Below are positions 10,401-21,153 of a stretch of 64,000 nucleotides of DNA, piece after piece. Both the position numbers and the translations under genes were made by a program. This DNA comes from Sipunculus nudus. Lineage: Eukaryota; Annelida; Sipuncula; Golfingiida; Sipunculidae. Position 1 is the stretch's first letter. Every line of letters begins with the position of its first letter. Location: assembly GCA_026874595.1 (NCBI GenBank), contig CM049317.1, positions 34,810,901 through 34,874,900 of the forward strand, written 5' to 3'. The notes beneath the pieces are model-generated. The model ran no database searches. It saw only the letters and a list, made by a program, of their open reading frames with translations, and was not told the DNA's origin.

Positions 10401-13400
10401 TAAAGTAGTTCTCAAAGCATACTAACTTATTTCAAGGTCAAGGTTATCAGTTACACGAAACATAGGGTTAGGTTGATCCGTTGTATGGTAACACAGACGA
10501 GTTTTAGTACACTTATCTGATTAATTAAGATATGATTCTCTTAGTCACTTGCAGAATGTACATACAGATATGAACCGTGTGGTACACACTTCTTCCCAAC
10601 AAGATTCCGCAGAGAAAAGCAAAGCAAACTCTAAGCTCATTTCCTTTGACCCCGCCAACCTTCCCCCCTGCCTCTATGTCCTTGAGCAGAAAATCTCCAG
10701 GGTCAAACTTGTCAACCATATCTCGGCAAATGCGCACAAGCCTCATATAAATGAATGGGACCCCTGAAACATGGTTGGATGAAAAAGGAAATTTCATCCC
10801 TAAATTGTTTGATGGAGAGTGAGTTCCGAATAACCTGATTCATGAGGAAAATGAGACAGAGGATGATGACATGAGCGATATTGAAAATTATGAAGAAGAC
10901 AGTGAGAGTGACAATGGGAGCAGAGTTCAAATAAGTGAATATATAAACTCACTTCACGTGATAATTATTTAAGCAAATGAGCTTATTTCATGCACATATC
11001 AATATTCAACTTTGTTTTAATTGTATATAAGAAATTAGAACATTTTTTTTTATTTTTTTAGCATAAATTTTAAATCATTATCTTAAATTTTGCTTAATTT
11101 CGACCATGGCACATTTTTCCCTATTAACACTGATGATTCCAGTTTCACAGCATATTCACATTAAGATTGAATCTTTAAATATATGAAATATCAAAAGGAA
11201 TTGATTAAAAATTTCGAAGAATTGATTAAGAAAAGTATATTTTTTTTCAAATTACACAGACCATGTCAACTTTTTTTTTTTTATCAACTTCGCCCAGTAC
11301 GATGATATATACAGCCCTGTGTTATGTAACCCGATCCAGGCATCTGCCCTAGCTCAGGTTGGATGTGCTTCCACTCTGCCCTACAACCCCCCCCCCCCCC
11401 CCCCCCCACCCCAGATGATGTGTCAACTAGACGAATATTGTAATTTTCTATATTTGATTCATTCTTGTTCAAGACTTTTGCTTCATTTTGGATTACGAAT
11501 TGTATCGCAAGGTGTTAAAATGATTAAAGTGAACATTTAATTATGTCCACAAATTTAGGAATGCTACTAAATTGTGGATGTTTATAGGATGAGGATTTCC
11601 TTACATCAGAACAGTAAAAACCTTTGAATATTTTTTTCAGCAGCCCTATTCAGTCACCTGCACGTCTCTTCGTTGACCTTTAAGGCTAATTATATACGCT
11701 TAAGGCGGGGCATACTGGTCAGCGAGCTCGCTCTTGGCAGGCCACATCTGGCCCTAGGTGCCCAACCCCCCTGCTCTAGTATTGTTTTAGTCAATAAGTT
11801 GTTTTGGTTTATAATAACAACATAAAAAAAATAATGAAAAAGGGAATTAATATTTAATGAGTAACAGGGAATTTCCTTGCAATTACTGATGTTGTATTGA
11901 TCTTGTATGAATGGCCCTAAGTGCATTCCAAATGACACCATGTAGTCACCTTTGGGTATTTTTCATTTCAAACTTTATAATAAAAAAAAGATTGAATAAA
12001 ATTGATTTATACTTTTACTGATGATATGAAGCAAATCAATGATAGACAAGGCTGCAGTTGATTATATAAAAATTAATCTAAATTTACAGGCATTTTCCAA
12101 GTGTTAGAATTTGTTAAATTATATTATTTGCATGATTTACAAAAAAAAATAAATATATGAAAGAAAATTTAAATTTTTCCAAGATTAATACTCATTACAG
12201 ATGTCATTAAGTTTGACTTATGATATCAAGAGTCATGGCTATAACATATGTCACATGATACTATGTAAGTAATCAAAATGTATATTAAAGATCCCTTTAT
12301 TTCCTCATCTCCAGTTTGCTCCCTGATAACTTATCGGGTGTTTGAAACCTTGAGGTATTTTTTACATGTGTATTAGTTTTCACTGAGATTACTGTTCATC
12401 TTTTTCTATATATGTATTAAAAATAAAATTATTCAAATGTGATTAAACAAATTAGAGCTTAGACAAGTTCTCATTATGTCTACAATGTTAATAATTGTCC
12501 TAAGACTCTTGCTATGTCCAGTGTGGAACATAAATTAACATATGTTAAACATAAATTAAAGCCGTATTTCCAGTTACGTATGAACCTTATTTAAAGGGAA
12601 ATTATCAGAGCAATATAATGCTTATTCTCTCAAATTCTCAGTTCAGTTTCGCTTTATGCAAATGTTTCCCAACAAAACCGTCCCAGCTCTTCACACAAGG
12701 CTGTTTGACCTTTTTATGGCTCTGCGTGTTTCTGAACATAGTCCGCGTGTGTCTGTTTGCCATAACAAGGCCGCGTGACCGGAGGGCGTGTGAGCCTCAA
12801 CACGCAATGTTTCAGCCGACGGGAACATGTATTACATTTTCGGGGCCGAGTCAGTCAGGGCACCGCATGATTGACAGGTGGTGTGGTTGAATCCCGAGCG
12901 AGGTGTTATGTTGACACTTGTGATGGCGCCCGGTCCACTGTTATTAATAATTGTTTACAGGAGAAAGCAAACAATTTCAGGAAAATATTTTGGGAGGTAC
13001 AATTTTTATAAGAGAAGAAGTTATTTTTCGTGTCAATATGACGTGCTTTATAGGTGAATAGGCCCCCTTTAAATTTGTTAAATTTGTGTGTCTTAGATTC
13101 CCAACAATTTTGTTTGACTAAAACTGAATTAATACTCATGAAATACAATTTACATGATAAAAACTGACAAAATATAGTATACTTGGAGTATCAGGCCAAG
13201 GCACTCCATTTCCAAATTCCTCTTTTCATTTGGCAGGATTTCATCAAAATCTTTCATAACAATGGTTCCTTTGTCTAAACCAGTTGGTTGTTATACCTAC
13301 AATAGGTATTAGGAAGAACTAATTTTATATTTTGAAACTGGTTTCGAATATTTAAAGTGTATGTACGTTCAACCAGTGAAAAAAAACCAGAATCAGTTCA

Positions 13401-16350
13401 TGATTAATCAGTATAGTCAAACTCGTCTATATTACCACCCAACGAATCAAACTGACCTTATACGTTATTTCGCATACCTAATGACCATGACCTTAAACCA
13501 AGTTACTTATCTGAAACTCATTCAATCAATCTCCCACTAAAACTATGATATTGTGTCAAAATAAAAATATATATAGAGATTTCGTGCAAAAACAGGCTAT
13601 CATCTGCTTTTAAGGCCTTGAAGTGACCGTGACCTTGACATTTGACCTTGCTTTTGACCTCAGATGGCCATGAAATCATGTTTATCATGTCGGCCATGTT
13701 TGACAACATACAACTAGATACCAAGACTATTCAAATCTGCCAAAGCATTCCAAAAATATTGTGATCCGAAGGTTGCATAGCATGATTGTGGCAAATCACT
13801 GATATAGGGGTAGGGGTTGGCTTTTTTTTAGCTGCAGGGCAGAACTACCGTCTGTGCAACTTAAAACTACCATTTTCTAGTGTCCCAAAGTATACTACAA
13901 TGGAAAATAAACCTAAGATTAGAGATAAATTTTTGCAATAAATCGATGTATCCCGGGGACAACTAGTACAGCATGCTTTTGTAGCGAAGCGGTTGGTACG
14001 CCGGACCTGTGCGCCACCCACATGGGTTCGAATCCCGGATCGGCCCAGTATTTTCCCCTGAACAATTTGTCTTCGTAACAAAAGCCATGTCTTCTTCTTA
14101 GTGCCATTTAGCTATTTCTTGTTTAGGTTACATATAAACAGTTCCTACCTCCCAGCACACAAACAGAGAAGGCATGAAGCTCACAGTCAGCTGCTCGCAC
14201 TGTGTACTGGGAATTCGATTTCCTCAAGATTGCGCAGTCACCGTAACTGTCTGGCTCTCCGGCTCCCCAGTACAAACCACTGATGTGGACAGCTTATAAA
14301 CGATACGTACAGGATACATTAAAAATTAAAATAGCCTTCCCGTTACATATTGTGTAAAGACACTTGGGACCTTATAATACTTTTATCTAAGAAATGAATG
14401 GAAATGTTTGAGGGGTAGGACAGCAGCAGTTACAACTCTGAATAGTGACGATGTGTGTTAGATGGTTATTTTAAATGAATTAACATGTTCGGTTTAACCA
14501 CTAGAAGTTAGTATTTTGGAGAATATACGTACAAGTATTTAAATTCGTGTAATTTAGTTCAGATGTAACGTTACCTGCATCAAGATACGACCATTCCTCT
14601 CTCCTGAGTCCAATCCAGAATTCACTACATTGATTTATAGACGACAGACTTCGTGCGATGGTTTTCAGCTTAGGTCCCGAATCATCATTGTGGCTGAAAA
14701 CTGACAGTTTTAAACCAAGAGACTCGCAGAAAGCACGTGCCCCGTCCCAAGAGTAACTGTTGCATGTCACGCGATACAAGTTCCCCTCTATCAAGACACA
14801 ATTCGGCGGGACGCAGACAGGCCGGTCTTTTGGAAGAAAGTGTATTTTGAAGTGACTCGATACATTTTGGGATGGTGTGAACGTTGTAAAAGAATAGATA
14901 AATCTCACACTACACTATATGATCACTGATGGTCATAACAATACCCAATACAATTATCAATGGCTCTGAGAATAACAACTACACTGATGGAAGGCTCTGG
15001 CAATATCCAATATGAGTATCGATTGCTCTGACAATTACAATTTAAACCTGGCTCTAACAATGACCAATATTATTATCGATGCCTCTGACAAAACACATCA
15101 TAATCATCATAAGCATTTCATAATCGATGGTTCTGACATTCACGAATGATGACTTTGACAGTAACCTGTATGATAATCGATGGCTCTGAAAAGATTCGAT
15201 ACCGTTATCGATGACACTGACATAATTCGCTACCGGGATCGACAATTGTATAAGGAATTGGCTAATGTCATGTTGTCCCTGAACTCATGACGATTATCGA
15301 TATGATCGTATCTTCCGATATCTAATCAAACATTTTATTGATTACTTAATGCCGTGCGACATTAATAACTCTAATATACATTAGCAATTTACCCATTTTC
15401 ACTACTTGCAATCTACACTTTTCTATGTTCCCTCTATACTGCACCCTGGTTATCTTCTTATGTTTCTATTCTTAGATAAGTATAATATCCAACCCAACAG
15501 TTAACTTTCTCACCGTTTCCATCACATATCACAGGTTGTGGTTTGTTACAATAATCAGACACTAGTGCCGACCTCTTCACGTCTAGGTACACACAATGTT
15601 TCCCCGCAGTCTCCGGGTCAGGCGACAAATTAGGAGCTATAAGAACGGAGACTTATCCCTTTACCATGATGATCTTGAAATAATTTCTGACATTTTATAT
15701 TAAATTGAAGAAATTCCAGGAATGTGCTTAAATATACAATCATCTTGAAATGCCATTGTCTCTTAATAAGTTTAAGTCATTTATTTAACAACTTTTCACA
15801 TAGCAACATCTACTGTAAAAGAAAGAAAGCTTCTTTTTGCAACTTACGTGCAGGTTCGTAGTTGATCCAGGTAAATCCCGCAAGTCGACGTCTCCGTATC
15901 GGTAACCATGTTTCGTTTACGTTGTGATACTCCATAGCGTTCACAAGATTAGTGTACTCGGTGCCGTTTGGTAGGATCGGAAGTGACCACGTGATTCCCT
16001 TAGATAAACAACCAAAAGATGCCTTTTTCCACGACATCCTCTGTTGTACGCGGTAGACAGCCCTTCCAGCTTCAAGTAATGGTTTTACAATTTATGTTCC
16101 TTATATGTCTTATGTAATATTACACTTTACTGCTCAGGTCTCGAGAAAAATCATATACTAAATTTAGATTTCCTTGTAACATTTTCTATAGAATATAATT
16201 TTTAGACTAACTTCAACTTTACAAAACATAATTAGTTTATTCCTAGCAGAACATTTTTATACTTGCACTTACGTATCGCATTTACTTACATGCATTAATA
16301 TAAGGCAATAAATAAACTAGAAGCAAACTAGAGCGAATAACATGTGTCAT
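7397..16350 (-). CDS. Two-CTLD single-pass membrane receptor, short tail
   Basis: Nine exons join in frame to about 380 residues: 16350-16290, 16069-15848, 15636-15514, 14826-14575, 14292-14149, 8614-8510, 8083-8039 (least certain), 7742-7646 and 7490-7397. Residues 1-20 are a signal peptide (MTHVIRSSLLLVYLLPYINA). Residues 21-135 form a divergent CTLD1 and 136-267 a CTLD2 with FWIGL, an EPD motif and conserved cysteines. A polar linker covers 268-318, a membrane helix about 327-345, and the tail has about 35 residues. The first seven junctions are phase 1; the helix exon ends in phase 2, exactly as in the plus-strand paralogue. Intron 5 (5.5 kb) holds an LTR, SINEs and an inverted repeat pair. 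C-type lectin receptors bind glycans or proteins at the cell surface; the ligand here is unknown. It lies head to head with the gene at 17512. Confidence 0.8.
7646..7742 (-). CDS. Receptor gene 1: transmembrane exon
   Basis: 97 bases, phase 1 to 2, with acceptor ATTTCAG and donor GTAAGT. The helix reads LQSLVLLTMVTFILTVGSF and is followed by HVGRR as stop-transfer charge. An N-I-T glycosylation site lies just outside the membrane. It is the counterpart of 24435-24549. Confidence 0.8.
8039..8083 (-). CDS. Receptor gene 1: small linker exon (tentative)
   Basis: 45 bases, phase 1 to 1, encoding KHFTTETFLRNSDT. The acceptor TTTTCCAG is good, but the donor GTGCGT is weak. A stronger GTGAGA three bases on would break the phase. 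The exon is included because it fits between neighbours and matches the position of the 24206-24292 exon in the paralogue. Confidence 0.4.
8510..8614 (-). CDS. Receptor gene 1: juxtamembrane exon
   Basis: 105 bases, phase 1 to 1, acceptor AATTTCAG and donor GTTTGT. It encodes a polar, charged segment (MAEMLLQHLHESRNNDQT) comparable with the 23806-23904 exon of the paralogue (RRAIDRNEENRQRNYEQE). Confidence 0.6.
8778..9537 (-). mobile_element. LTR copy B, 3'-truncated, in intron 5 of receptor gene 1
   Basis: Read on the minus strand it begins TGTTACAGGTGTCTCTTTTA at 9537, contains the TTATAAACAGGGG promoter-like block near 9290 and the GTGAGTCAG block, and ends near the GGGGAATG block at about 8795. 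Compared with copy C it lacks the last 100 bases or so. No internal retrotransposon genes are present. Confidence 0.75.
9567..9640 (+). repeat. 75 bp direct repeat, left copy
   Basis: The block from CTCACCAAAGTATGACTCCT to GTTACGG recurs almost unchanged at 9833-9915, with the tRNA-like SINE head in between. The pair could be an old target duplication or a tandem dimer of one element. Confidence 0.6.
9655..9775 (+). mobile_element. tRNA-derived SINE
   Basis: Contains GTTAGTGAAGCTTGCTTTTC, an A-box-like AGTGAAGCGGTTTGTACGC and a B-box GGGTTCGAAACC. The same head occurs at 13968-14083 and 37605-37865. It is not a functional tRNA: there is no matched acceptor stem or plausible anticodon arm. 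Confidence 0.65.
9833..9915 (+). repeat. 75 bp direct repeat, right copy
   Basis: Near-identical to 9567-9640, including TAGTCTTGTTCTGATAGCAG. It lies immediately before the long inverted repeat arm that begins at about 9945. Confidence 0.6.
9945..10480 (+). repeat. Left arm of a 0.5 kb inverted repeat pair
   Basis: Reads in reverse complement at 13400-13965. Shared blocks include CCCCGGGATACATCGATTTA, the CCTTCGGATCACAATATTT region, the AAGGTCAAGGTCACTTCAAG region and TTTTGACACAAT. The arms are about 2.9 kb apart, inside intron 5 of receptor gene 1, so the pre-mRNA could fold back here. Each arm carries AAGGTCA-type half-sites. Confidence 0.8.
10546..10965 (+). pseudogene. Degraded transposon-type coding fragment, frameshifted
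   Basis: One frame reads SSQQDSAEKSKANSKLISFD, then LPPCLYVLEQKISRVKLVNH and INEWDP before a stop. A one-base shift restores ETWLDEKGNFIPKLFDGE, and a further shift gives a very acidic ending (EENETEDDDMSDIENYEEDS). The order (K-L-I-S-F-D-P, L-P-P-C, FDG[DE], acidic tail) resembles an uncharacterised transposon-associated protein I have seen in invertebrates, but I cannot name the family. At least two frame breaks mean it is not functional. It lies antisense inside intron 5 of receptor gene 1. Confidence 0.5.
11391..11409. repeat. Poly(C) tract
   Basis: A homopolymer run of C with a single A, giving the false polyproline frame around it. Confidence 0.9.
12835..12910 (+). mobile_element. Possible tRNA-like SINE remnant
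   Basis: GAGTCAGTCAGGGCACCGCA followed by GGTGGTGTGGTTGAATCCCG resembles an A-box/B-box pair of a Lys-type tRNA head. The surrounding 12640-12925 is noticeably more GC-rich than its neighbours. Confidence 0.3.
13400..13965 (-). repeat. Right arm of the 0.5 kb inverted repeat pair
   Basis: Reverse complement of 9945-10480 with moderate divergence. On the plus strand it reads from the TTGTGTCAAAATAAA region to AATCGATGTATCCCGGGGAC. Confidence 0.8.
13968..14083 (+). mobile_element. tRNA-derived SINE
   Basis: A-box-like TAGCGAAGCGGTTGGTACGC, B-box GGGTTCGAATCCCGG, then a tail CCCCTGAACAATTTGTCTTC shared with the copy at 9655. It abuts the inverted repeat arm. Confidence 0.65.
14149..14292 (-). 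CDS. Receptor gene 1: CTLD2 second half
   Basis: 144 bases, phase 1 to 1, donor GTAGGA. It encodes LYWGAGEPDSYGDCAILRKS and then YTVRAADCELHAFSVCVLG. EPD lies in the position of the Ca-site-2 sugar-specificity triplet; the usual WND is replaced by RAAD. The three cysteines needed for the C-terminal disulfides are present. Confidence 0.85.
14575..14826 (-). CDS. Receptor gene 1: CTLD2 first half
   Basis: 252 bases, phase 1 to 1, acceptor TTCTTCCAAAAG and donor GTAACG. It encodes CVPPNCVLIEGNLYRVTC, then SWDGARAFCESLGLKLSVFS and EFWIGLRREEWSYLDAG. These are the typical W-x-A-x-x-x-C helix and the WIGL motif of a CTLD. Confidence 0.9.
15514..15636 (-). CDS. Receptor gene 1: CTLD1 second half
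   Basis: 123 bases, phase 1 to 1, the same length as the paralogue's exon at 20848-20970. It encodes AGKHCVYLDVKRSALVSDYC and then PQPVICDGN. Acceptor TTATAG, donor GTGAGA. Confidence 0.85.
15848..16069 (-). CDS. Receptor gene 1: CTLD1 first half
   Basis: 222 bases, phase 1 to 1, donor GTAAGT. It encodes MSWKKASFGCLSKGITWSLP and then NVNETWLPIRRRRLAGFTWI. NETW replaces the canonical WIGL and carries an N-glycosylation sequon. It is very similar in layout to 17878-18108. Confidence 0.85.
16290..16350 (-). CDS. Receptor gene 1: start and signal peptide exon
   Basis: ATG at 16350-16348, then a hydrophobic stretch ending PYINA, donor GTAAGT in phase 1. The phase matches the next exon, and the layout (20-21 codons plus one base) matches exon 1 of the paralogue. 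Confidence 0.8.
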
Positions 16351-16782
16351 TTCCCTTGTTTCAGGTAGACGAGACACGCAAAAGGAATTCGGGGACGGCT
16401 GTACATTTGTTAACTTTGGGATAACTATATATCTGTCAAGGAAGTGTTTCAGGGTTGATCAATAGAAGCAAACCTGTTCACCATAAGTCATAAGCCACTG
16501 TAATGTCTTGTTTCTATATATTTTTTTCTGTCATTATACAGGAAGACAAACAATAAATTACAGCTTAATAACGCTACCCCATGCATCTACCGCGTGACTG
16601 TGGGTATGATTACGTGTCATTTAGTTGGATTGTCTAGTGGCATACACTTTTATATTACATAACAAATATATATAACACCTTTTTCTATGATTATTAATTT
16701 AATTGATTGTTATTTTTAAGTATTGGGTGATTTATTTTCTTAAGGAAATACAGGACAAATACAATATTTTATGCACAAACAT

Positions 16783-16816
<34 letters not shown>

Positions 16817-17511
16817 ATATGCGCAGTTATAGTGTCTCACTTTTGTCCCTCACATTTCCTTGTTTTGGAGTAATATAACATGCACAAACATGTTACTAAT
16901 AAGAATATGTTTTATTTGAGGAGTTCCTGTTCCAACTCTGTTGGTTTGTGCAAATTCTGATGGCTCTTATGCGTTCATGAGTGAACGAAAACATAATTAA
17001 TGCATGCACAAATATATATGTATATATCTACGTGACCTCGACTATTATATGACATCACGCAGAAAAAGGAAGTCAGTTTACGTTTTATAATCTCTTCCAG
17101 GCAACTAGGTGTTTGGAAAAGATTCTTCGAAGGTTACTTCCGTGTTTACAGGACAGTTTTATTAATTTGCGTAGGAATTAAAGCGAAACTATCCGTGGGT
17201 TTATCATATGTCGTTCGCTCTAGGTCACACATGTTAACATAGTAATTATGTAGCAATACTCGTGGTTGCTCCCTCCATATTCAAATATAAACGACATTAA
17301 TGCAACATTGCAAGATCCCGAATTACAATGCGGGGAAGGATACACGAATAAATATGAAGTAAATTATAATGTTATGGGCTCGACAATTCTATGTAATTAT
17401 GCCCATATGGATGTTGATAATATACTATCCTATAGATATCTAGAAATACATCTTCCTTAACATGAATTTAATATATATCACTGAACACTGTACGGTACGC
17501 CACATTAAAAA
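16351..17511. promoter_or_regulatory. Shared intergenic region of the head-to-head receptor pair
   Basis: About 1.16 kb separates the two start codons, so both promoters and 5' UTRs should lie here. It contains a (TA)n tract at about 16785-16812 and no other gene. No individual promoter element can be assigned with confidence. Confidence 0.45.
16785..16818. repeat. (TA)n/(TG)n microsatellite
   Basis: TATATA run leading into GTGTGTATATG, inside the divergent intergenic region. Confidence 0.9.
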
Positions 17512-17575
17512 ATGCCAATCATTCGGTTCATTGGTGCGTTTCTCATATCCGCGCTAGCGGCTCATTTTAAATATG
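17512..17575 (+). CDS. Receptor gene 2: start and signal peptide exon
   Basis: ATG at 17512, encoding MPIIRFIGAFLISALAAHFK and Y, donor GTAAG in phase 1. Cleavage is likely after SALA. Confidence 0.8.
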
Positions 17576-20500
17576 GTAAGATAAACATTCATTCAATACT
17601 TGAATCAGTTACCGGAAAAGAATGAAAACCCTCTCATTTTGTATTATAAGGGAACTACGCAATATAATAATAGTGCACAGGACAATTTTTATTTTTTTTA
17701 AAGAGAATGGATGCCAATTTTTAAAAGATTTAAACATTTTTATTTTCCTAGTAGATCGAATGGTATATATTCTTTTACTTATTATAACTAATACTTATTC
17801 TTTCGTTCAGTATTAGCCATGGATGTTAAATAAAATCAAAATGACACACACATCTGTATTATCACACTAATATGTAGCTTCCGGCGACACTACCACCTTA
17901 TCATACGTTCAGTCCTGCAAGCCGTGGGAGGAGTCGGCACTTGGATGTCACTACGCGGGTTCTGGGTGGACGTTGCCAGTGATACAGGGATCAGACGACT
18001 ACCAGCGACTGAAGAAGGTCCTAGAAAACAACCATCTAAACGAAACATGGATACAGCTACGAAGACGCCACCTAGGAGGCTTTCGTTGGCTCAATTGCAG
18101 CAGTCCTCGTAAGCGTACAACCTTTTTTCAATCCATTCATAGTCTTTCAAACTCTAGCAGCGGCCTTGAACACTGTTGCTGTCTTTATTCATGTAAATCA
18201 GTCGTGACGAAATCCCAATCATGCAGGATGTACAGAAATACGATATAATGTGAAACCTCGTTATGTCGAAGTCGAAGGGATCCACAAAAAAATTCGACAC
18301 ATCCGAGGTTCGACACAAGCGGGTTTTATTTGGTAATGATTTAACTAGATTTTTCCGGAATATCGAGTCTGTAACTTCGACATAAACGGGGATATTCGAC
18401 TTAAGCGTGTTCGACACAACGAGGTTTCACTGTATTTATTTAAAATAACTAATAATGAAACTAAAAATCAGTATTCTAATGAATGCAAGCCTCCAACATG
18501 TGGGGGTCCCTATTGTTGGATGCTAACCAACCCTTGTTTGCATTCACGTATTCGGCTCATATCATAGGTTACAATTATGTGGGTAGTCGAGACCACACCA
18601 TCCATGTTCAGGTGCAAGTCCGAGTCCAGGCTTAACTAGTTAAAGTCGAAGTCTGAGTCCTTGAGGTTCGAGTCCAAGTCTACTTTCTTCGAGTCCGGGT
18701 CATCTGGAACCCGAATCCAAGTCAGAGTTCGAGAAAAAAATCTTTATAAAAGAAATTTATCATGACACTTTGAGATAAATTTGAGAAGTATATCTATGTT
18801 AGTTTACACATGCCTTTTACGTTAAGGTGTAAATGCATTTAGCTCCCGATGCAGACTTTAAGTTGGTATATACAGTCTGTTTTTGTAATATTATCTAAGT
18901 AATTCGCTCATGTATATAAATGTCTTTATGGTATGTGACAAAGGTTTCCTTCTGCTGGATTCAAGATGGACTTGGTCTGACCCTCGAGTCCAAGTCCGAG
19001 TCCCTAAAAAAAGAAGACTCGGGTCCGGACTCAAGACCTTCATTCGGGCATCAGTATATTTACATTCGTAAATATTTCTTGATGTCATTCCTGATCTTGT
19101 GGCGGATCCACACCAAATTCAGCCCATTCGCAAAATGCCGTTCATGCTTACGCGAGTTATATTGTGAACAAACACACAAACACACCATTACATGCACGAA
19201 AGGGGATGAACGCATACCCTGCTAAAGCAAAGGGGCCCAATAATGAACAACTGAAGGGTCTAACACATACTTTTGGCACGCTGTTTACTGAGATTGGCTT
19301 GAAATAGAAGTGCAAGAGACTTCCTCCAAATCTAACATTCGAAACAAAATTTTCACCACAAAACTTTACTTTACTTTGAATGAGCCTTTTTTGAAAGTTT
19401 TGTAATACTTTCAAAAGGGAAGAATGAAGGCTATAGTTATGCCTCCCTTTAGGGGTTGATGAGTTTATATCTTCTTTATTAATATGCTGTTTTGTTTCCT
19501 CTTTCTTTTCTTCCTTTTTTTCTGTCAGTTTTTGAGGAAGATTTGGTAGTTGGCTGATTTTCAGGAACCGACCTCTGGACAAAGTAATAGTCATACGTAA
19601 TAGATTTGCAACTAATATTATGATTTCACATTTATCGATTGGTTCTGTGTTTGGATCTTCAAGCCCGCTGATTTCCCAAAACTAACCCTTTATAAAAGCA
19701 AAAATCGGAGAAATTTACACCTGATATTTATTGTTAACCATGATCTAATTTTCAAACTACAGACAATTGTTCTGTTATTGCTCACTTGCGGGTAAAGGTG
19801 TAGTGATGGGGATGGTGATGGATTGGTCCGGGGTTGAGTTGTGTAAGGGGGGGGGGGGTTCTTCCTTGGCGATCGCCCGGCGATTTCAGACGTGTAGGAT
19901 TCCTGGGCTCTAATCTTGGGAGATTAGCTAATTGATCACTTTAACTAGTCAATGTTTATCCTGGCCGGAGTTCATTATAATAACACGACAGTCAATAATT
20001 GTTCACAAAATAAGGAAGAATTAGAATTTACACAAGAATCCACCGCCGGACGAATTATAGTGAATTACATAATCAGTCCTGTTGTTCCCTTACACCTTGG
20101 CCGCCATGTTTTTAACCAGGTCGACGGACATTATAATCCAGGTCGATGACGTATGTCACGGCCCGCGATCTTTAGTTTATACCAAACGTATCCACAGTAC
20201 CTACGCTTTATTCAAGTCCGATCGGCTATTATTCTTTCCCCGATCATGGCCACCACAGACGTGCCTGGATATCTTCCAGCCATTTTTACCAAGTCATCCG
20301 TAACTGAATGCATCTGTTATCGTTCAAAACGTCTTACCTGAATATGTGACGTCGTACCCTGGGGGGATGGGTCGCCACACATGTGAATGGATCTTGCTTT
20401 TAATTAAATAATATACTTTAACATTGCAGTCCGCACCTAACACACCTACAGAACCAAGGACACTCGTAGTGGTTACCCAGCTATCAAAGCATTGACCATG

Positions 20501-21103
20501 TACAATTTCCTGTGATTAATAACATCGCACATGAAATCGCAGGATATTGTATTAAATCTCAAGGTTTTGATCATGTTTTAAAACTGTGGACGGGTCATGG
20601 TAAAGCGTAGGATATCGTATAGACAAGGCTCAGATGTGGAGAGTTTGTGGAGAGTTGGCACACAATCACAGGTAGACGTCAATCGCGAAAGCCTAGGGAC
20701 CATGTGTGGTGTGAGGGGTGGTAGCTCCTGTTTCACGCTTCTGGTCTCTAAAAATGATAAAATAGCGAGCCGGTCTAAATGATTAGAACCCTCCAGTTTT
20801 TCTTTTCACAAAAAGGTGACACAATTTTGTTAACTTTATATCTTCAGCAACCACTTTCACTTCGCAGATGGTTTCGGAAAATTCGGGGTGCGCGTACCTT
20901 GATGTTGCATCGTCATCGCTGAAGACTGACGCGTGTTCAAAAGCGTTCGGGGTGATATGTGACATACCAGGTATTAACTTTAATCTATGTTTAAAATGCA
21001 CATATTCACATAAAGTAAAAGGATCATATTATCCTAAGTCAGCCTTTTCTCACAGACTTGATGAGGAATTCTGTAAGGAAAGGCTGACTTCATATCATAC
21101 ATA

Positions 21104-21153
<50 letters not shown>

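Noticed and set aside
12618-12890. 90-codon plus-strand frame in a GC-richer patch
   Set aside because: No splice context or domain; it overlaps a tRNA-like repeat inside an intron of a gene on the other strand.
13970-14060. Functional tRNA gene
   Set aside because: A- and B-boxes are present, but there is no paired acceptor stem or anticodon arm, and the segment is repeated elsewhere with tails: SINE.
20597-20782. Extra exon in receptor gene 2
   Set aside because: An open frame exists, but the flanking exons (18108 and 20848) already join in phase and no CTLD element is missing.
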